A stretch of 64,000 nt of DNA from Delphinus delphis (GCF_949987515.2 NC_082689.1:100850957-100914956), one strand, 5' to 3'; positions 35,575 to 47,418 are shown, counted from the first letter of the stretch. Program-made: numbers and translations. Notes: generated by a model not told the origin, from the sequence alone.

Positions 35575-35725
35575 ATAATACTATCCTCTCTTTAATGATA
35601 GGGGGACTAAGCACAGAGAGATTAAATACCTTGGCCAGGGTCTCAAAGCTGGTTGGGGGTAGAGTCAGTATTTGAACCAGATCATACAACCCCAGAAATT
35701 CTCTTTTCATCATTATGCCTTTCTG
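35575..35725 (-). repeat. MIR SINE
   Basis: Antisense MIR: GGGGACTAAGCACAGAGAG, TTAAATACCTTGGCCAGGG, TCTCAAAGCTGGTTGGGGG, TCAGTATTTGAACCAGA. Confidence 0.87.
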
Positions 35726-37449
35726 CCTTTCAGTGAAGGCGCTGATTGATTGAACAATTTGTCCAATACGTTTTCTTATGCACTTTATTTGATCTTATGA
35801 AGGACTTTACAGAATGCATGGGAGATAGCGAAAACAGACTTGGGAATAACAGGAACCTAAAATATTCCAGAAGTTTATAAAATTAAGGAAAGGCATAGCC
35901 AGGAAGTCACCACTTTGGTGACTTCAATGTTAATCCCAATATATTGTAACTTTTTTTCATTCTCAAAATTGTCCTAGTTTGAATGTTAAATTATATTATC
36001 AATGTTGTAATGAGACATCATGCTATTGAACTATTCATTAACTGGGCAAGTTTTACAAGATGAAAGATCTATACACGGGTAAGGAGTGCAGGTAACAACA
36101 GTGAGATCATTCATAATATCTAACTGACATGTTAAACCAAGTGTGAGCATAACTTAAGAATCTGCTCATTCTTTCTTCTGTTTATCCCTTTGGGGAGAAA
36201 TAGACGGGAGAAACCCTTGGAAATTGAAATTGAAATTTTACCCGAGACTCCCTGGGGAGAAATTTAGACCCAGTACATCTCCTAGAGTATGAGGGATAAA
36301 ATGTGTTAACAGAGAAAGGTTTAAATCCATTTCAAATGAACTAGAAAATTTAATGCAGGGAATAACATGAAGCCTGAAAATGCCCCAGAAAATTGAATAA
36401 ATAAGAAGAGATTTACAAATGGCCTTTGCAGTGGTCAAAAACCTGATCTGAAGAAATTGTTTTCTCATCTATATATATGCACATAAAATTATTTCAATAG
36501 ATGAAGTGGTCCACAATGTTAGACCAAGCCAAGGAAGTATTTTCTGTGATGCTCCCACACAAATACAAGGAGAGGTAACAGAAGGCCAACTGGCTGCAGC
36601 TTCCTTTTCTGAGCTTAGGTTCAGAATGAAAGAGCTGCTTCCTCAAATCTGTGCCAGGAAACTTGTTATTATTTTTAGTTTCATTGTTGTTGTCGTTCCA
36701 AAAAGAGCGGTAATTTGAGTTCTGTAGATCTTTGATAATGAAATACCCATATGAATTGTCTGGGTTCACTGTGAAGAACTCTTTAGCCAGAAGTGAGGTA
36801 AAACGAAAGCAAATTAGTTTGACAACAGAAAAATATGTATAATGGAAAAGATAATTATTTCTCTTTTTCTCTTTCTAGTATTCAATTATTTAGGATTGTT
36901 ATCTTTGGTGTTAAATTTGTGGGTTCTCCACCAAGGCAAGAGATTGTTCTGCATATAAAATAGAAAAAAAAAATGGCCAGAATCGTAGCTTTTTTAATGT
37001 TTTGAATATTCAGGTTTCACTTTACTAAATTAAATGCGAGCCAGTTTTCTAACCATTTATCTGAAATGCTGTGAGATTGCCTTGATACTGGAAGACAAAA
37101 ATTATTGTATACCTAGATATATAATACGTATACTTACTGAAGTGTGAAATAGTACGGGTATGTGAATTATGGTAGCTTAGTATGTGAAAGGTCTTTCTTA
37201 AGGGTGTTATTCCATAATCTTGTGATTTTGGGGGGGGGATAGGGGGTGTATGAAAATATTATAACATAAATGCAGCAAACATCTCAAAACAATCTTGCCA
37301 GGAGACAAGGAGGGGAAGGGAGAGACAGAGACAGGGAGAAAGAAAAAGAGATAGAGATAGAGACAGAGAGAGGAAAAAAGGCAAACAAATTCAACACTGA
37401 AGTCAAGGATTTTGAAAAGTAAATAATAGTAAAAGCACGGGGAGAGAGG
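35726..37449. other. No gene recognised; purine-rich tract near 37.3 kb
   Basis: No exon evidence. At about 37,305-37,380 a GA-rich stretch (GAGACAGAGACAGGGAGA) forms an imperfect simple repeat, and 37,228-37,238 is a G-rich run. The longest frame here, 154 codons on the minus strand at 37,207-37,671, is the pyrimidine complement of that tract and is not a gene. Confidence 0.5.
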
Positions 37450-38622
37450 AAGGATGGAATTAATAAAGGACAAGATAGAGAACACATTGGAAACAAATGT
37501 AATACTAATATGTACATCCAAATGTGATTCATTTCGAAAACAATAAAATCTAGCCTGATCAGGAAAAGATAAGGAAGGAAGCCTTAGACACAAAAGATTA
37601 GAGAGGAAATGGGAAAGAACCAAAGAGACAGAAGGAATTAAATGAATTAAATAATTCATCACTTTCTTCAAATCAGTTTGAAAGCTGAATATAATAAATG
37701 AGGTTCTCGAAAATGCAAATTGCTAAAATGAACTCATGAACTGGCAGTAAACATTAGCAAACCAATTGCATGAGTGAAATTAAACATGTTCAAGAAGAAA
37801 ACAGCATCCTCACCATTGCATCTCTAATCTCCTATAAAAGCCCAAGAACCAGAGGTTATTACAGGTGAGTTTTATCAATATTTCAAGGAATTGATCATGC
37901 TGATGCTATTTAAACTTGTCCACAGCACTGAGAGCAAAGGAAAAGTTCAAAACTATTTTTAAAAATCAAATATATCCTTGATATCAAAACCAGACAAGTC
38001 AGTACAAAGAAAGAAAACTCATTTAAAAATATTGACTTAAAAGTCTGAAATAAAATAGACTCCAGCAAAAAAAATAAATTGGGAAATATAGAAAACTGGA
38101 GTTTGTTTCGAGAATAAAGACTCATTTAATACTAAAAAATATTTGCTTATAACATAGTATGAAACATATACTAGCATTAAAACATATACAACATAGTATA
38201 CAATTACTATAAAACATAAATATACAAGCACTTATATAACTACTATCAAAACATATGTGAAAGCTAGATTGATGGCCAGAAGATACATGATAAAATGTAA
38301 AATATATTTTTGATTAAAATCACCTAACTTTCAATAAAATTGTGATTGCTGGATACTTTTAGTGTAATGTTTAATAGTGGAACATGGAAAAAATTATCAT
38401 TACATTCAGAAAACATAAAGGATGTGTATTACTCTCATGACTATTAACATTATTCCAGAAATACTAGTCAAAGTAAATATACAAGAAAAACCTATATGTG
38501 CATAAAACACCTTTGTTAAGGAAGAAGCAAATTTAGCCTTATTTAAAGATAATGAGAACATATATCTGGTTATTCCACATACTTAAATTGAAAATCTATT
38601 AAAAACTCTAAATAAATTCATA
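37450..38622 (+). mobile_element. Ancient L1 (L1ME/HAL1-like), ORF2 remnant, left part of a nested element
   Basis: Heavily decayed ORF2. Near 37,975 the frame still resembles the conserved LIPKP..VTKKEN region. Near 38,440-38,610 it resembles the stretch around the polymerase active site (LF-D---IYL-IP, LLKTLNKF). It breaks at 38,622 where the younger L1 begins, and the matching continuation is found at 44,593. Confidence 0.75.
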
Positions 38623-39291
38623 GGGGAAGAAGACCTTCAAGATGGCAGAGGAGCAAGACATGGAGATCACCTTCCTCCCCACAAATACATCAAAATACAT
38701 CTACATGTGGAACAACTCCTACAGAACATATACTGAACACTGGCAGAAGACCTCAGACTTCCCAAAAGGCAAGAAAATCCCCAGGTACTTTGCCGTGTGG
38801 CTGACAGGGTCTTGGTGTTCTGCCCAGGTGTCAGGACTGCATCTCAGAGGTGGAAGAGCTGAGCTCAGGACTTTGGACAACCAGAGACCTCCCGACCCCA
38901 TGTAATATCAATTGGCAAGAGCTCTCCCAGAGATCTCTATCTCAACGTTAAGACCCAGCTCCACTCAATGACGAGCAAGCTCCAGTGCTGGACACCCCAT
39001 GTCAAACAACTAGCAAGAGAGGAAGACAGCCCCACCCATTGGCAGAGAGGCTGCCTAAAATCATAATAAGTTCACAGAAACCCCAAAACACACCACCGGA
39101 GGTGGTCCTGCCCACCAGAAAGACAAGATCCAGACTTATCCACCAGAACACAGGCACCAGTCCCCTCCACCAGGAAGCCTACACAACCCACTGAACCAAC
39201 CTTACCCACTGGGGGCAGACACCAAAAACAATGGGAACTACCAAAGGTCAGCCCGCAAAAAGGAGACCCCAAACACAGTAAGTTAAACAAA

Positions 39292-40218
39292 ATGAGAAGA
39301 CAGAGAAATACACAACAGATGAAGGAGCAAAGTAAAAATCCACCAGACCAAACAAATGAAGAGGAAATAGGCAGTGTACCTGAAAAAGAATTCAGAGTAA
39401 TGATAGTAAAGATGATCCAAAATCTTGGAAATAGAATTGAGAAAATACAAGAAACATTTAAAAAAGACCTAGAGGAAATAAAGAGCAAACAAACAATGAT
39501 GCACAACACAATATATGAAATTAAAAATTCTCTAGAAGGAATCAATAGCAGAGTAACTGAGGCAGAAGAATGGATAAGTGACCTGGAACATAAAATAGTG
39601 GAAATAATGACTGCAGAGCAGAATAAAGAAAAAAGAATGAAAAGAATTGAGGACAGTCTCAGAGACCTCTGGGACAACACTAAACATACCAACATTCGAA
39701 TTATAGGGGTCCCAGAAGAAGAAGAGAAAAAGAAAGCGACTGAGAAAATATTTAAAGAGATTATAGTTGAAAACTTCCCTAATATGGGAAAGGAGATAGT
39801 CAATCGAGCCCAGGAAGCACAGAGAGTCCCATACAGGATAAATCCAAGGAGAAAAAGGCCAAGACACATATTAATCAAACTATCAAAAATTAAATACAAA
39901 GAAAAAATATTAAAAGCAGCAAGGAAAAAACAACAAATAACATACAAGGGAATCCCCATAAGGTTAACAGCTGATCTTTCAGCAGAAACTCTGCAAGCCA
40001 GAAAGGAGTGGCAGGACATATTTAAAGTGATGAAAGGGAAAAACCTACAACCAAGTTTACTCTATCCAGCAAGGATCTCATTCAGATTTGACAGAGAAAT
40101 TAAAACCTTTACAGACAAGCAAAAGCTAAGAGAATTAAGCACCACCAAAACAGCTTTACAACAAATGCTAAAGGAACTTCTTCAGGCAGGAAACACAAGA
40201 GGAAGAAAAGACCTATAA
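39292..40218 (+). CDS. L1 ORF1p, 308 codons, uninterrupted
   Basis: L1 ORF1p is an RNA-binding trimeric chaperone that packages L1 RNA in cis. This frame is open for 308 codons, somewhat shorter than the human protein (338). Residues about 33-128 are rich in heptad-like L/I spacing and charged residues, consistent with the trimer coiled coil. An RRM-type domain follows at about 133-225 (NIRIIGVPEEEE, then RPRHILIKLS at 189-198). The C-terminal domain lies at about 226-297 (EWQDIFKVMKGK, YPARISF). The last 12 residues after ELL (QAGNTRGRKDL region) may come from loss of an earlier stop. That is an inference from other L1 copies I remember. ORF2 starts 25 bases downstream in another frame. As ORF2 is dead, any product could at most act in trans. 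The frame may be intact by chance or because the copy is not very old. Confidence 0.85.
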   Translation: MRRQRNTQQMKEQSKNPPDQTNEEEIGSVPEKEFRVMIVKMIQNLGNRIEKIQETFKKDLEEIKSKQTMMHNTIYEIKNSLEGINSRVTEAEEWISDLEHKIVEIMTAEQNKEKRMKRIEDSLRDLWDNTKHTNIRIIGVPEEEEKKKATEKIFKEIIVENFPNMGKEIVNRAQEAQRVPYRINPRRKRPRHILIKLSKIKYKEKILKAARKKQQITYKGIPIRLTADLSAETLQARKEWQDIFKVMKGKNLQPSLLYPARISFRFDREIKTFTDKQKLRELSTTKTALQQMLKELLQAGNTRGRKDL

Positions 40219-40243
40219 TAACAAACCCAAAACAATTAAGAAA

Positions 40244-43200
40244 ATGGGAATAGGAACATACATATCGATAATTACCTTAAATGTAAATGGATTAAATCCT
40301 CCAACCAAAAGACATAGACTGGCTGAAAGGATACAAAAACAAAACCCGTGTATATGCTGTCTACAAAAGACCCACTTCAGACCAAGGGACACATACTGAA
40401 AAGTGAGGGGATGGAAGAAGATATTCCAGGCAAATGGAAACCAAAGGAAAGCTGGAGTAGCAATTCTCATATCAGACAAAACAGACTTTAAAACAAAGAC
40501 TATTACAAGAGACAAAGAAGGACATTACATAATGATCAAGGGATCAATCCAAGAAGAAGATATAACAATTGTAAGTATTTATGCACCCAACATAGGAGCA
40601 CCTCAAAACATAAGGCAAATGCTAACAACAATAAAGGGGAAATCGTCAATAACACAATCATAGTAGGGTACTTTAACACCCCACTGTAACCAATGGACAG
40701 ACCAACCAAATTGAAAATAAATAAGGAAACACAAGCTTTAAATGACACATTAAAAAAGATGGAATTAATTGATATTTATAGGACATTCCATTCAAAAACA
40801 ACAGAATACACTTTCTTCTGAAGTGCTCATCGAACATGTTCCAGGACAGATAATATCTTGGGTCACAAATCAAGCCTTGGTAAATTTAAGAAAATTGAAA
40901 TTGCATCAAGTATCTTTTCCGACCAAAAAGCTATGAAACTAGATATCAATTACAGGAGAAAAAACTGTGAAAAATACAAACACATGCAGCCTAAGCAATA
41001 TGCTACTAAATGGCCAAGAGATCACTGAAGAAATCGAAGAAGACATCAAAAAATACCTAGAAACAAATGACAATGAAAACACGACGACCCAGGACCTATG
41101 GGATGCAGCAAAAGCAGTTCTATGAAGGAAGTTTATAACAATACAATCCTGCCTCAAGAAACAAGAAACATCTCAAATAAACAGCCTAACCTTATGCCTA
41201 AAGCAATTAGAGAAAGAAGAACAAAAAGAACCCAAAGTTAACAAAAGGAAAGAAACCATAAAGATCAGATCAGAAATAAATGAAAAAGAAATGAATGAAA
41301 CAATAACAAAGATCAATAAAACTAAAAGCTGGTTCTTTGAGAAGATAAACAAAATTGATAAACCATTAGACAGACACGTCAAGAAAAAAGGGGAACAGAC
41401 TCAAATCAATAGAATTAGAAATGAAAAAGGAGAAGTAACAACTGACACTGCAGAAATACAGAGGATCATGAGAGATTACTACAAGCAACTCTATGCCAAT
41501 AAAATGGACAACCTGGCAGAAATGGACAAATTCTTAGAAAAGCACGACTTTCTGAGACTGAACCAGGAAGAAATAGAAAATATAAACAGACCAATCACAA
41601 GCACTGAAATTGAAACTGTGATGAAAAGCCCAGGACCAGATGGCTTCACAGGCGAATCCTATCAAACATTTAGAGAAGAGTTAACACCTATCCTTCTCAA
41701 ACTCTTCCAAAATACACCAGAGGGAGGAACACTCCCAAACTCATTCTATGAGGCCACCATCACCCTGATACCAAAACCAGACAACAATGTCACAAAGAAA
41801 GAAAACTACAGGCCAATATCACTGATGAACATAGATGCACAAATTCTTAACAAAACAGAATTCAGCAGCACATTGAAAGGATCAGACACCATTATCAAGT
41901 GGGGTTTATCCCAGGAATGCAAGGATTCTTCAATACACACAAATCAATCAAAGTGATAACCATATTAACAAATTGAAGGATAAAATACATATGATAATTT
42001 CAATATATGCAGGAAAAGCTTTTGACAAAATTCAACATTCACTTACGAAAAAATTTCCAGAAAGTAGGCATAAATGGAACTGACCTCAACATAATAAAGG
42101 CCATATATGACAAACCCACAGCCAACATTGTTCTCAGTGGTGAAAAACTGAAACCATTTCCACTAAGATCAGGAACAAGACAAGGTTGCCTGCTCTCACA
42201 ACTCTTATTCAACATAGTTTGGAAGTTTTAGCCACAGCAATCAGAGATGAAAAAGAAATAAAAGGAATCCAAATCAGAAAAGAAGAAGTAAAACTGTCCA
42301 CTGTTCGCAGATGACATGATACTATACATAGAGAATCCTTAAGATGCTACCAGAAAAATGCTAGTGCTAATTAATGAATTCGGTAAAGTAGCAGGATACA
42401 AAATTAACGCACAGAAATCTCTTGCTTTCCTATACACTAATGATGAAAAATCTGAAAGAGGAATTAAAGAAACACTTCCATTTACCTTTGCAACAAAAAG
42501 AATAAAATACCTGGGAATAAACCTACCTAAGGAGCAAAAGATCTGTATGCAGAAAACTATAAGACACTGATGAAAGAAATTAAAGATGATACAAACAGAT
42601 GGAGAGATATGCCATGTTCTTGGATTGGAAGAATCAACATTGTGGAAATGACTATACTACCCAAAACAATCTACAGATTCAATGCAATCCCTATCAAACT
42701 ACCAAGGCTATTTTCACAGAACTAAGAAGAAAAAATCTCACAATCTGTATGGAAGCATCAAAGACCCTGAATAGCCACAGCAATCTTGAGAAATAAAACG
42801 GAGCTGGCGGAAGCAAGCTGCCTGACTTCAGACTATACTACAAAGCTACTGTAATCAAGACAGTATGGTACTGGCACAAAAACAAATATAGATCAATGGA
42901 AGAGGATAGAAAGCCCAGAGATAAACCCATGCACATACGGTCACCTTATCTTTGATAAAGGAGGCAAGAATATACACCAGAGAAAAGACAGCTTCTTCAA
43001 TAATTGGTGCTGGGAAAACTGGACAGCTACATGTAAAAGAATGAAATTAAAACACTCCTTAACACCATACACAAAAATAAACTCAAAGTGATTTAAAGAC
43101 CTAAATGTAAGGCCAGACACTATTAAACTCTTAGAGGGAAACATAGGCGAACACTCTATGACATAAATCAGTGCAAGATCCTTTTTGACCCACCTCCTAG

Positions 43201-44004
43201 AGAAATGGAAATAAAAACAAAAATAAACAAGTGGGACCTAATGAAACTTAAAACCTGTTGCACAGCAAAAGAAACCATAAACAAGACAAAAAGACAACCC
43301 TCAGAACAGGAGAAAATATTTGCAAATGAAGCAACTGAAAAAGGATTAATCTCCAAAATATACAAGCAGCTCATGCAGCTCGATATCAAAAAACAAACAA
43401 CCCAATCCAAACATAAACAGTAGACCTAAATAGACATTTCTCCAAAGAAGATATACAGATTGCCAACAAACACATGAAAGGATGCTCAACATCACTAAAC
43501 TTTAGAGGAATGCAAATCAAAACTTCAGTGTGGTATCACCTCACACCAGTCAGAATGGCCATCATCAAAAAATCAACAAACAATAAATGCTGGAGAAGGT
43601 GTGGAGAAAAGGGAACACTCTTGCACTGTTGGTGGGAATGTAAATTGATACAGCCACTATGGAGAACAGTATGGGGGTTCCTTAAAAAACTAAAAATAGA
43701 ACTACCATATGACCCAGCAATCCCACTACTGGGCATATACCCTGAGAAAACCATAATTCAAAAGAAGCACGTACCGCAATGTTCATAGCCAGGACATGGA
43801 AGCAACCTAAGTGTCCATCGACAGATGAATGGATAAAGAAGATGTGGCACATATATATGATGGAATATTACTCAGCCATAAAAAAGAAATGAAACTGAGT
43901 TATTTGTAGTGAGGTGGATGGACCTAGAGTCTGTCATATGGAGTGCAGTAAGTCAGAAGGAAAAGCACAAATACCATACGCTAACACATATATAAGGAAT
44001 CTAA
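40244..44004 (+). pseudogene. L1 ORF2 (endonuclease-reverse transcriptase), inactivated
   Basis: The start codon at 40,244 opens a frame of 51 codons that ends at a TGA at 40,397-40,399, where a small indel has changed the expected wording. Endonuclease fragments continue in another frame (40,403-40,663). The conserved GDFN motif is altered to GYFN at 40,666-40,674. Further stops occur near 40,686, 40,818 and 41,124. A 221-codon polymerase fragment spans 41,291-41,956, and the FADD catalytic motif is at 42,304-42,315 after more frameshifts. The C-terminal zinc-knuckle-like motif, CX3CX7HX4C, survives at 43,588-43,641. A deletion of about 17 bases near 43,786 and a final TAA at 44,002-44,004 complete the frame. 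Without an intact ORF2 the element cannot insert itself. Confidence 0.92.
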
Positions 44005-44370
44005 AAAGAAAAAACAAGTTTCTGGAGAAACTTGGGGCAGGAGAGGAATAAAGACACAGATGTAGATAATGGGCTTGGGGACATGGGGAGGGAGAAGGAC
44101 AACCTGCATCAAAGTGAGAGGGTAGCATTGACATATATGCACTACCAAATGTAAAATAGCTAGTGGGAAGCAGCCACTTAGCACAGGGAGATCAGCTCGG
44201 TGTTTTGTGACCACCTAGAGGGGTGGGATAGGGAGGGTGGGAGGGAGACGCAAGAGGGAGGGGATATGGGGATATATGTATACGTATAGCTGATTCACTT
44301 TGTTATACAGCAGAAACGAACACAATAATATAAAGCAATTATACTCCAATAAAGATTAAAAAAAAAAAAA

Positions 44371-44592
44371 CGTGAAGTAGGGGTTGCCAGTGACGTGTAA
44401 GAGGAGCAAATGGGGATTTACTAATCAATAGGCACAAAATTTCAGCCCAGCAAGATGACTAAGCTCTGGAGATCTGTGTACAACACTGTACCCACAATCA
44501 ACGATAATGTATTTTACATTTAGAATTTTGTTCAGACAGTGGATCTCATGTTAAGTGTTCTCTCCACAATAATAATAAAAAGAAAATTCTTC
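44371..44592 (+). mobile_element. L1MB-like 3' UTR segment directly after the young L1 tail
   Basis: L1MB-type 3' wording: GTAGGGGTTGCCAGTGACG, AAATGGGGATTTACTAATCA, TTTCAGCCCAGCAAGATGA, CTCTGGAGATCTGTGTACAA, GGATCTCATGTTAAGTGTTC, ending in a CAATAATAATAAAAAG tail. It lies between the A tail of the young L1 and the resumption of the ancient L1. Confidence 0.82.
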
Positions 44593-44745
44593 AGTATAGG
44601 TACAAAATTAACATACTCAGCTTTCATATTTATAAACAACAATCTCTTGGAAATAGAGATTTTATTTACAATAGTAAACACATACAAATAAATTATACAA
44701 ATAAATGTAACAAGGAATGTCTAGGACCTAGAGGGAGAATCTTCA
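44593..44745 (+). mobile_element. Ancient L1, continuation after the nested insertion
   Basis: The plus-strand frame near 44,606-44,690 reads like the ORF2 segment that follows the polymerase active site (TKLTYSAFIFINNN), exactly where the left part at 38,622 left off. Confidence 0.72.
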
Positions 44746-44754
44746 AGTCCGTCA

Positions 44755-45045
44755 GTTCCTCATTATGTGTAATTAACCACCTGAAAACTTAGTGGCTTAA
44801 AACAATGATAATATATTTGCCCCTGCTTCTATTGATTGGCAGTTTGGGCTGGGTTCTGCTGGAACAACTCTTTGCTCCATGTGGTGGTGCTGGCCTTGAC
44901 TATAGCTCTACATGGTTTCTCATCCTTTCTGAAGCGAACCGAGGCTTACTCACAGGATGGCAACTGTGTTCCAGGACAGCAAATGTATAAACCACAACGT
45001 TACTTTAGGCCTCAGCTTAGAACTTGTAGGCATTCACTCCGAACT
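44755..45045. other. Unclassified old interspersed repeat
   Basis: Wording such as CTGAAAACTTAGTGGCTTAA and GATTGGCAGTTTGGGCTGGG is familiar from old mammalian LTR or DNA elements, but I cannot name the family or its ends. Confidence 0.4.
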
Positions 45046-45049
45046 TGAG

Positions 45050-45600
45050 AAAATTTGAACAAAAATTATTTTAAGCTGAAGACATTTGAGATTCAACAGA
45101 TGCAGAAAGAAGTCTTCTTGGGGCTTCTCCTATCTGACTCAAAGCAGAAACTTCTGAGAAATGACGATGGCCATAAATTCCCTCTTTGGGGTCACTTCTG
45201 CTCCCAGGAGAGAGTCCAGAAGTAAACCTACTAAAATTGCCCTCTCTGGGGGAGTTTTATGGCCCTGAAGACCACTCATACCTGTATAGAAAAATATTAC
45301 CACAAAATTTTTTGCCTCCCATTTGTTCTACCAAAAAAGAAAAATTTATTTTTTCCTAAAGAAACCTATTTGCTCTTCCCATACAAGTCATTTCTTCTCC
45401 CTTCCTTCCCCCTACAAAGTTTGGTATATAAGCCTTTGACTTTAACCATTTAACAAGCCAGCCACGTCTTTGTTGACTCCTGTGTACATACAAATAAATA
45501 TTTTTCTTCTTAATTTGTCCTTCGTAAGTTTAATTTATAGGTTTCAGGTACAGAATATAGGAGAGTAGAGGAAAAGGTTTTTTCCTCCCTGATACACTCA
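45050..45600 (+). mobile_element. Probable LTR, plus strand, boundaries approximate
   Basis: A TATA box (GGTATATAAGCC near 45,422) is followed about 75 bases later by a polyadenylation signal (CAAATAAATA near 45,491) and a T-rich region, the R-U5 layout of an LTR. Termini and target duplication were not resolved. Family unknown. Confidence 0.55.
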
Positions 45601-45739
45601 GGACCCAAGGCCAGCCTGGGTTCAAGAGTTTGGAAAAATAGATTCCATCTCTTGATGGGAGAAGCTACAAAGAATTTGTGACCACTTTTAATTTACCATA
45701 TTTACAAAGGGAGATAAAATAAGATACCTAAATAACCTT

Positions 45740-46195
45740 GTTCTTAGTCAATAAGAATAAATGTTATGAACATTTCAATTCCTTCAAAATTAATCTGTAA
45801 TTTAATGGGAGTAATAAAATACTGGCAGATTATATCGTTTCTTTGACACAATGTTAAACCTCATATATAAAAATATGTAAAGTAGACATAAATAGTAATG
45901 ATAAAAATAATGATAATGATAAATCATGATAAAATCAATAATAAACATGATTAATAATAAAATTTCTACAGATATTAAAACATATTGCAAAAACACAGAG
46001 ATAGAAACTTTTGATGTGTGCACAGAAGTAAGCAGAGAGATAAATGAAATGGGTTGAAGATTTCATAAAATATATTAAACATAGAATAAAGCAATCATTT
46101 AAAAACAATGAGAAATCCATGAATTAGCCAAAAAAGAATAATTGAAAAACTGATAATCCAAGTAAAAGGAAAACAAATCTAGATCACTACATTAA
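45740..46195 (+). mobile_element. Ancient L1, further segment
   Basis: Decayed ORF2-like sequence (CAATTCCTTCAAAATTAATC followed by an ACACAATGTTAAACCTCATA patch) in the same orientation as the ancient L1 at 37.4 and 44.6 kb. Interrupted on the right by an older CHR SINE. Confidence 0.6.
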
Positions 46196-46543
46196 AAAAA
46201 ATTATTTACTTATTTATTTTTGGCTGCACTGGGTCTTCATTTTTACACGTGGGCTTTCTCTAGTTACGGAGAGCAGGGGCTACTCTTTGTTGCGGTGCGC
46301 GGGCGTCTCATTGTGGTGGCTTCTCTTGCTGTGGAGCACAGACTCTAGGCACGTGGGCTTCAGTAGTTGTGGCATGTGGGCTCAGTAGTTGTGGCTCGCA
46401 GGGCTCTAGAGCGCAGGCTCAGTAGTTGTGGTGCATGGGCTTCGTTGCTCTGCAGCATGTGGGATCTTCCTGACCAGGGCTCGAACCCATGTCCCCTGCA
46501 TTGGCAGGCGGATTCTTAACCACTGCACCACCAGGGAAGTCCC
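46196..46543 (-). mobile_element. Older, longer CHR-type SINE
   Basis: Antisense copy of about 348 bases. It has extra internal units (GTGGCTTCTCTTGCTGTGG, a repeated CTCAGTAGTTGTGG segment, three times) and ends GAACCCATGTCCCCTGCATT, then CCAGGGAAGTCCC. It is more diverged than the 200-base copies, so it is an older subfamily. No clear target duplication. Confidence 0.92.
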
Positions 46544-46850
46544 AAGATGCTACGTTTTTTAATACCACACTTCTCCCCAAACAAAGTTAGAAGACAATTT
46601 AGAGGTTTTTTTTTTAAACAACCTTGGAGAAGAAAAATTTTTGCTAAATAAAAAAGAAGAATCCAGAATTCACAAAATATATTTTATAAATTTGATTGTA
46701 TAAAATTAAAAATGTATGCATGAGAAAGGAATATCAGAAATCAAAATACTAAAGACAAACTGAGAAATACATAATAAGCAATTAAGAATCAATAAAAAAG
46801 ATATGATAAACCCGATAGGAATAAAATAGGCAAAGGATATGAATAGGGAA
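46544..46850 (+). mobile_element. Ancient L1, further segment
   Basis: AT-rich, A-strand-biased ORF2 remnant continuing the nested ancient L1 up to the LTR insertion at 46,851. Confidence 0.55.
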
Positions 46851-47325
46851 TGTGACGGTTAATTTTATCTGTCAACTTGATTGGCCTAAGGAATGCCCAG
46901 ATAACTGGTAAAATATTATTTCTGGATTTGTCTGTGTGGGTGTTTCTGGAAGAGATTAGCCTTTGATTAAATTAGACCAAAGAAAGAGATCTGTCTTCAC
47001 CAGTGTGGGCATCATCCAATCCATTGGGGGTGAAATGGAGCAAAAAGGCAAAGGAAGGGTGAGTTCTCTCCTTAAGCTGGGAGATTCGTCTTCTTCTGCC
47101 CATGGACATCAGAGCTTCTGGTTCTCCAGCCTTTCAACTCAGGGACTTACCTAGTGACCCTCTGGTTCTCAGGCCTCTGGAATAAGATTGAATCATAACA
47201 CTGGCGTTCCTGGTTCTCTAACTTGCAGACAGCAGACTGTGGGACTTCTCAGACTTCTCAGCCTCCATGATCACTTGAGCCAATTCCAGTAATAAATATC
47301 TTCCCTCTTTCTCTCTCTCTCTCTC

Positions 47326-47380
<55 letters not shown>

Positions 47381-47418
47381 GATTGGTTCTGTTTCTCTGG
47401 AGAATACTGACTAATATA
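46851..47418 (+). mobile_element. ERVL-type LTR with 5-bp target duplication (4/5 identical)
   Basis: Starts TGTGACGGTTAATTTTATC and ends GACTAATATA after GTTTCTCTGGAGAA, the hallmark ends of this LTR group. The middle has ATGCCCAGATAACTGGTAAA, GGGCATCATCCAATCCATTG and CTTGAGCCAATTCCAG. Flanks GGGAA (46,846-46,850) and GGGAG (47,419-47,423) fit the 5-bp duplication of ERVL elements. There is no internal region, so it is a solo LTR inserted into the ancient L1. Confidence 0.9.
47308..47377. repeat. (CT)n(TA)n microsatellite inside the LTR
   Basis: CT dinucleotides at 47,308-47,328 then about 24 TA units to 47,377, placed where this LTR group normally has a short pyrimidine/TATA tract just after the polyadenylation signal. 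Confidence 0.95.

Larger units (their letters stand above)
38623..44370 (+). mobile_element. Near-full-length L1 LINE
   Basis: 5' UTR (38,623-39,291) starting GGGGAAGAAGACC, then ORF1 (39,292-40,218), a 25-base gap, ORF2 (40,244-44,004, broken), a 3' UTR with G-rich segment (44,035-44,280), AATAAA at 44,348-44,353 and an A tail to 44,370. The 5' edge looks like the natural L1 start rather than a random truncation, because the 5' UTR reads continuously from a G run. Long matching target duplications were not found. A second, deleted copy of the same subfamily is at 5.1-6.5 kb. Confidence 0.95.

Noticed and set aside
37207..37671. 154-codon minus-strand frame
   Set aside because: It is the complement of GA-rich simple sequence and of decayed L1; biased leucine/serine/phenylalanine content, no motif.
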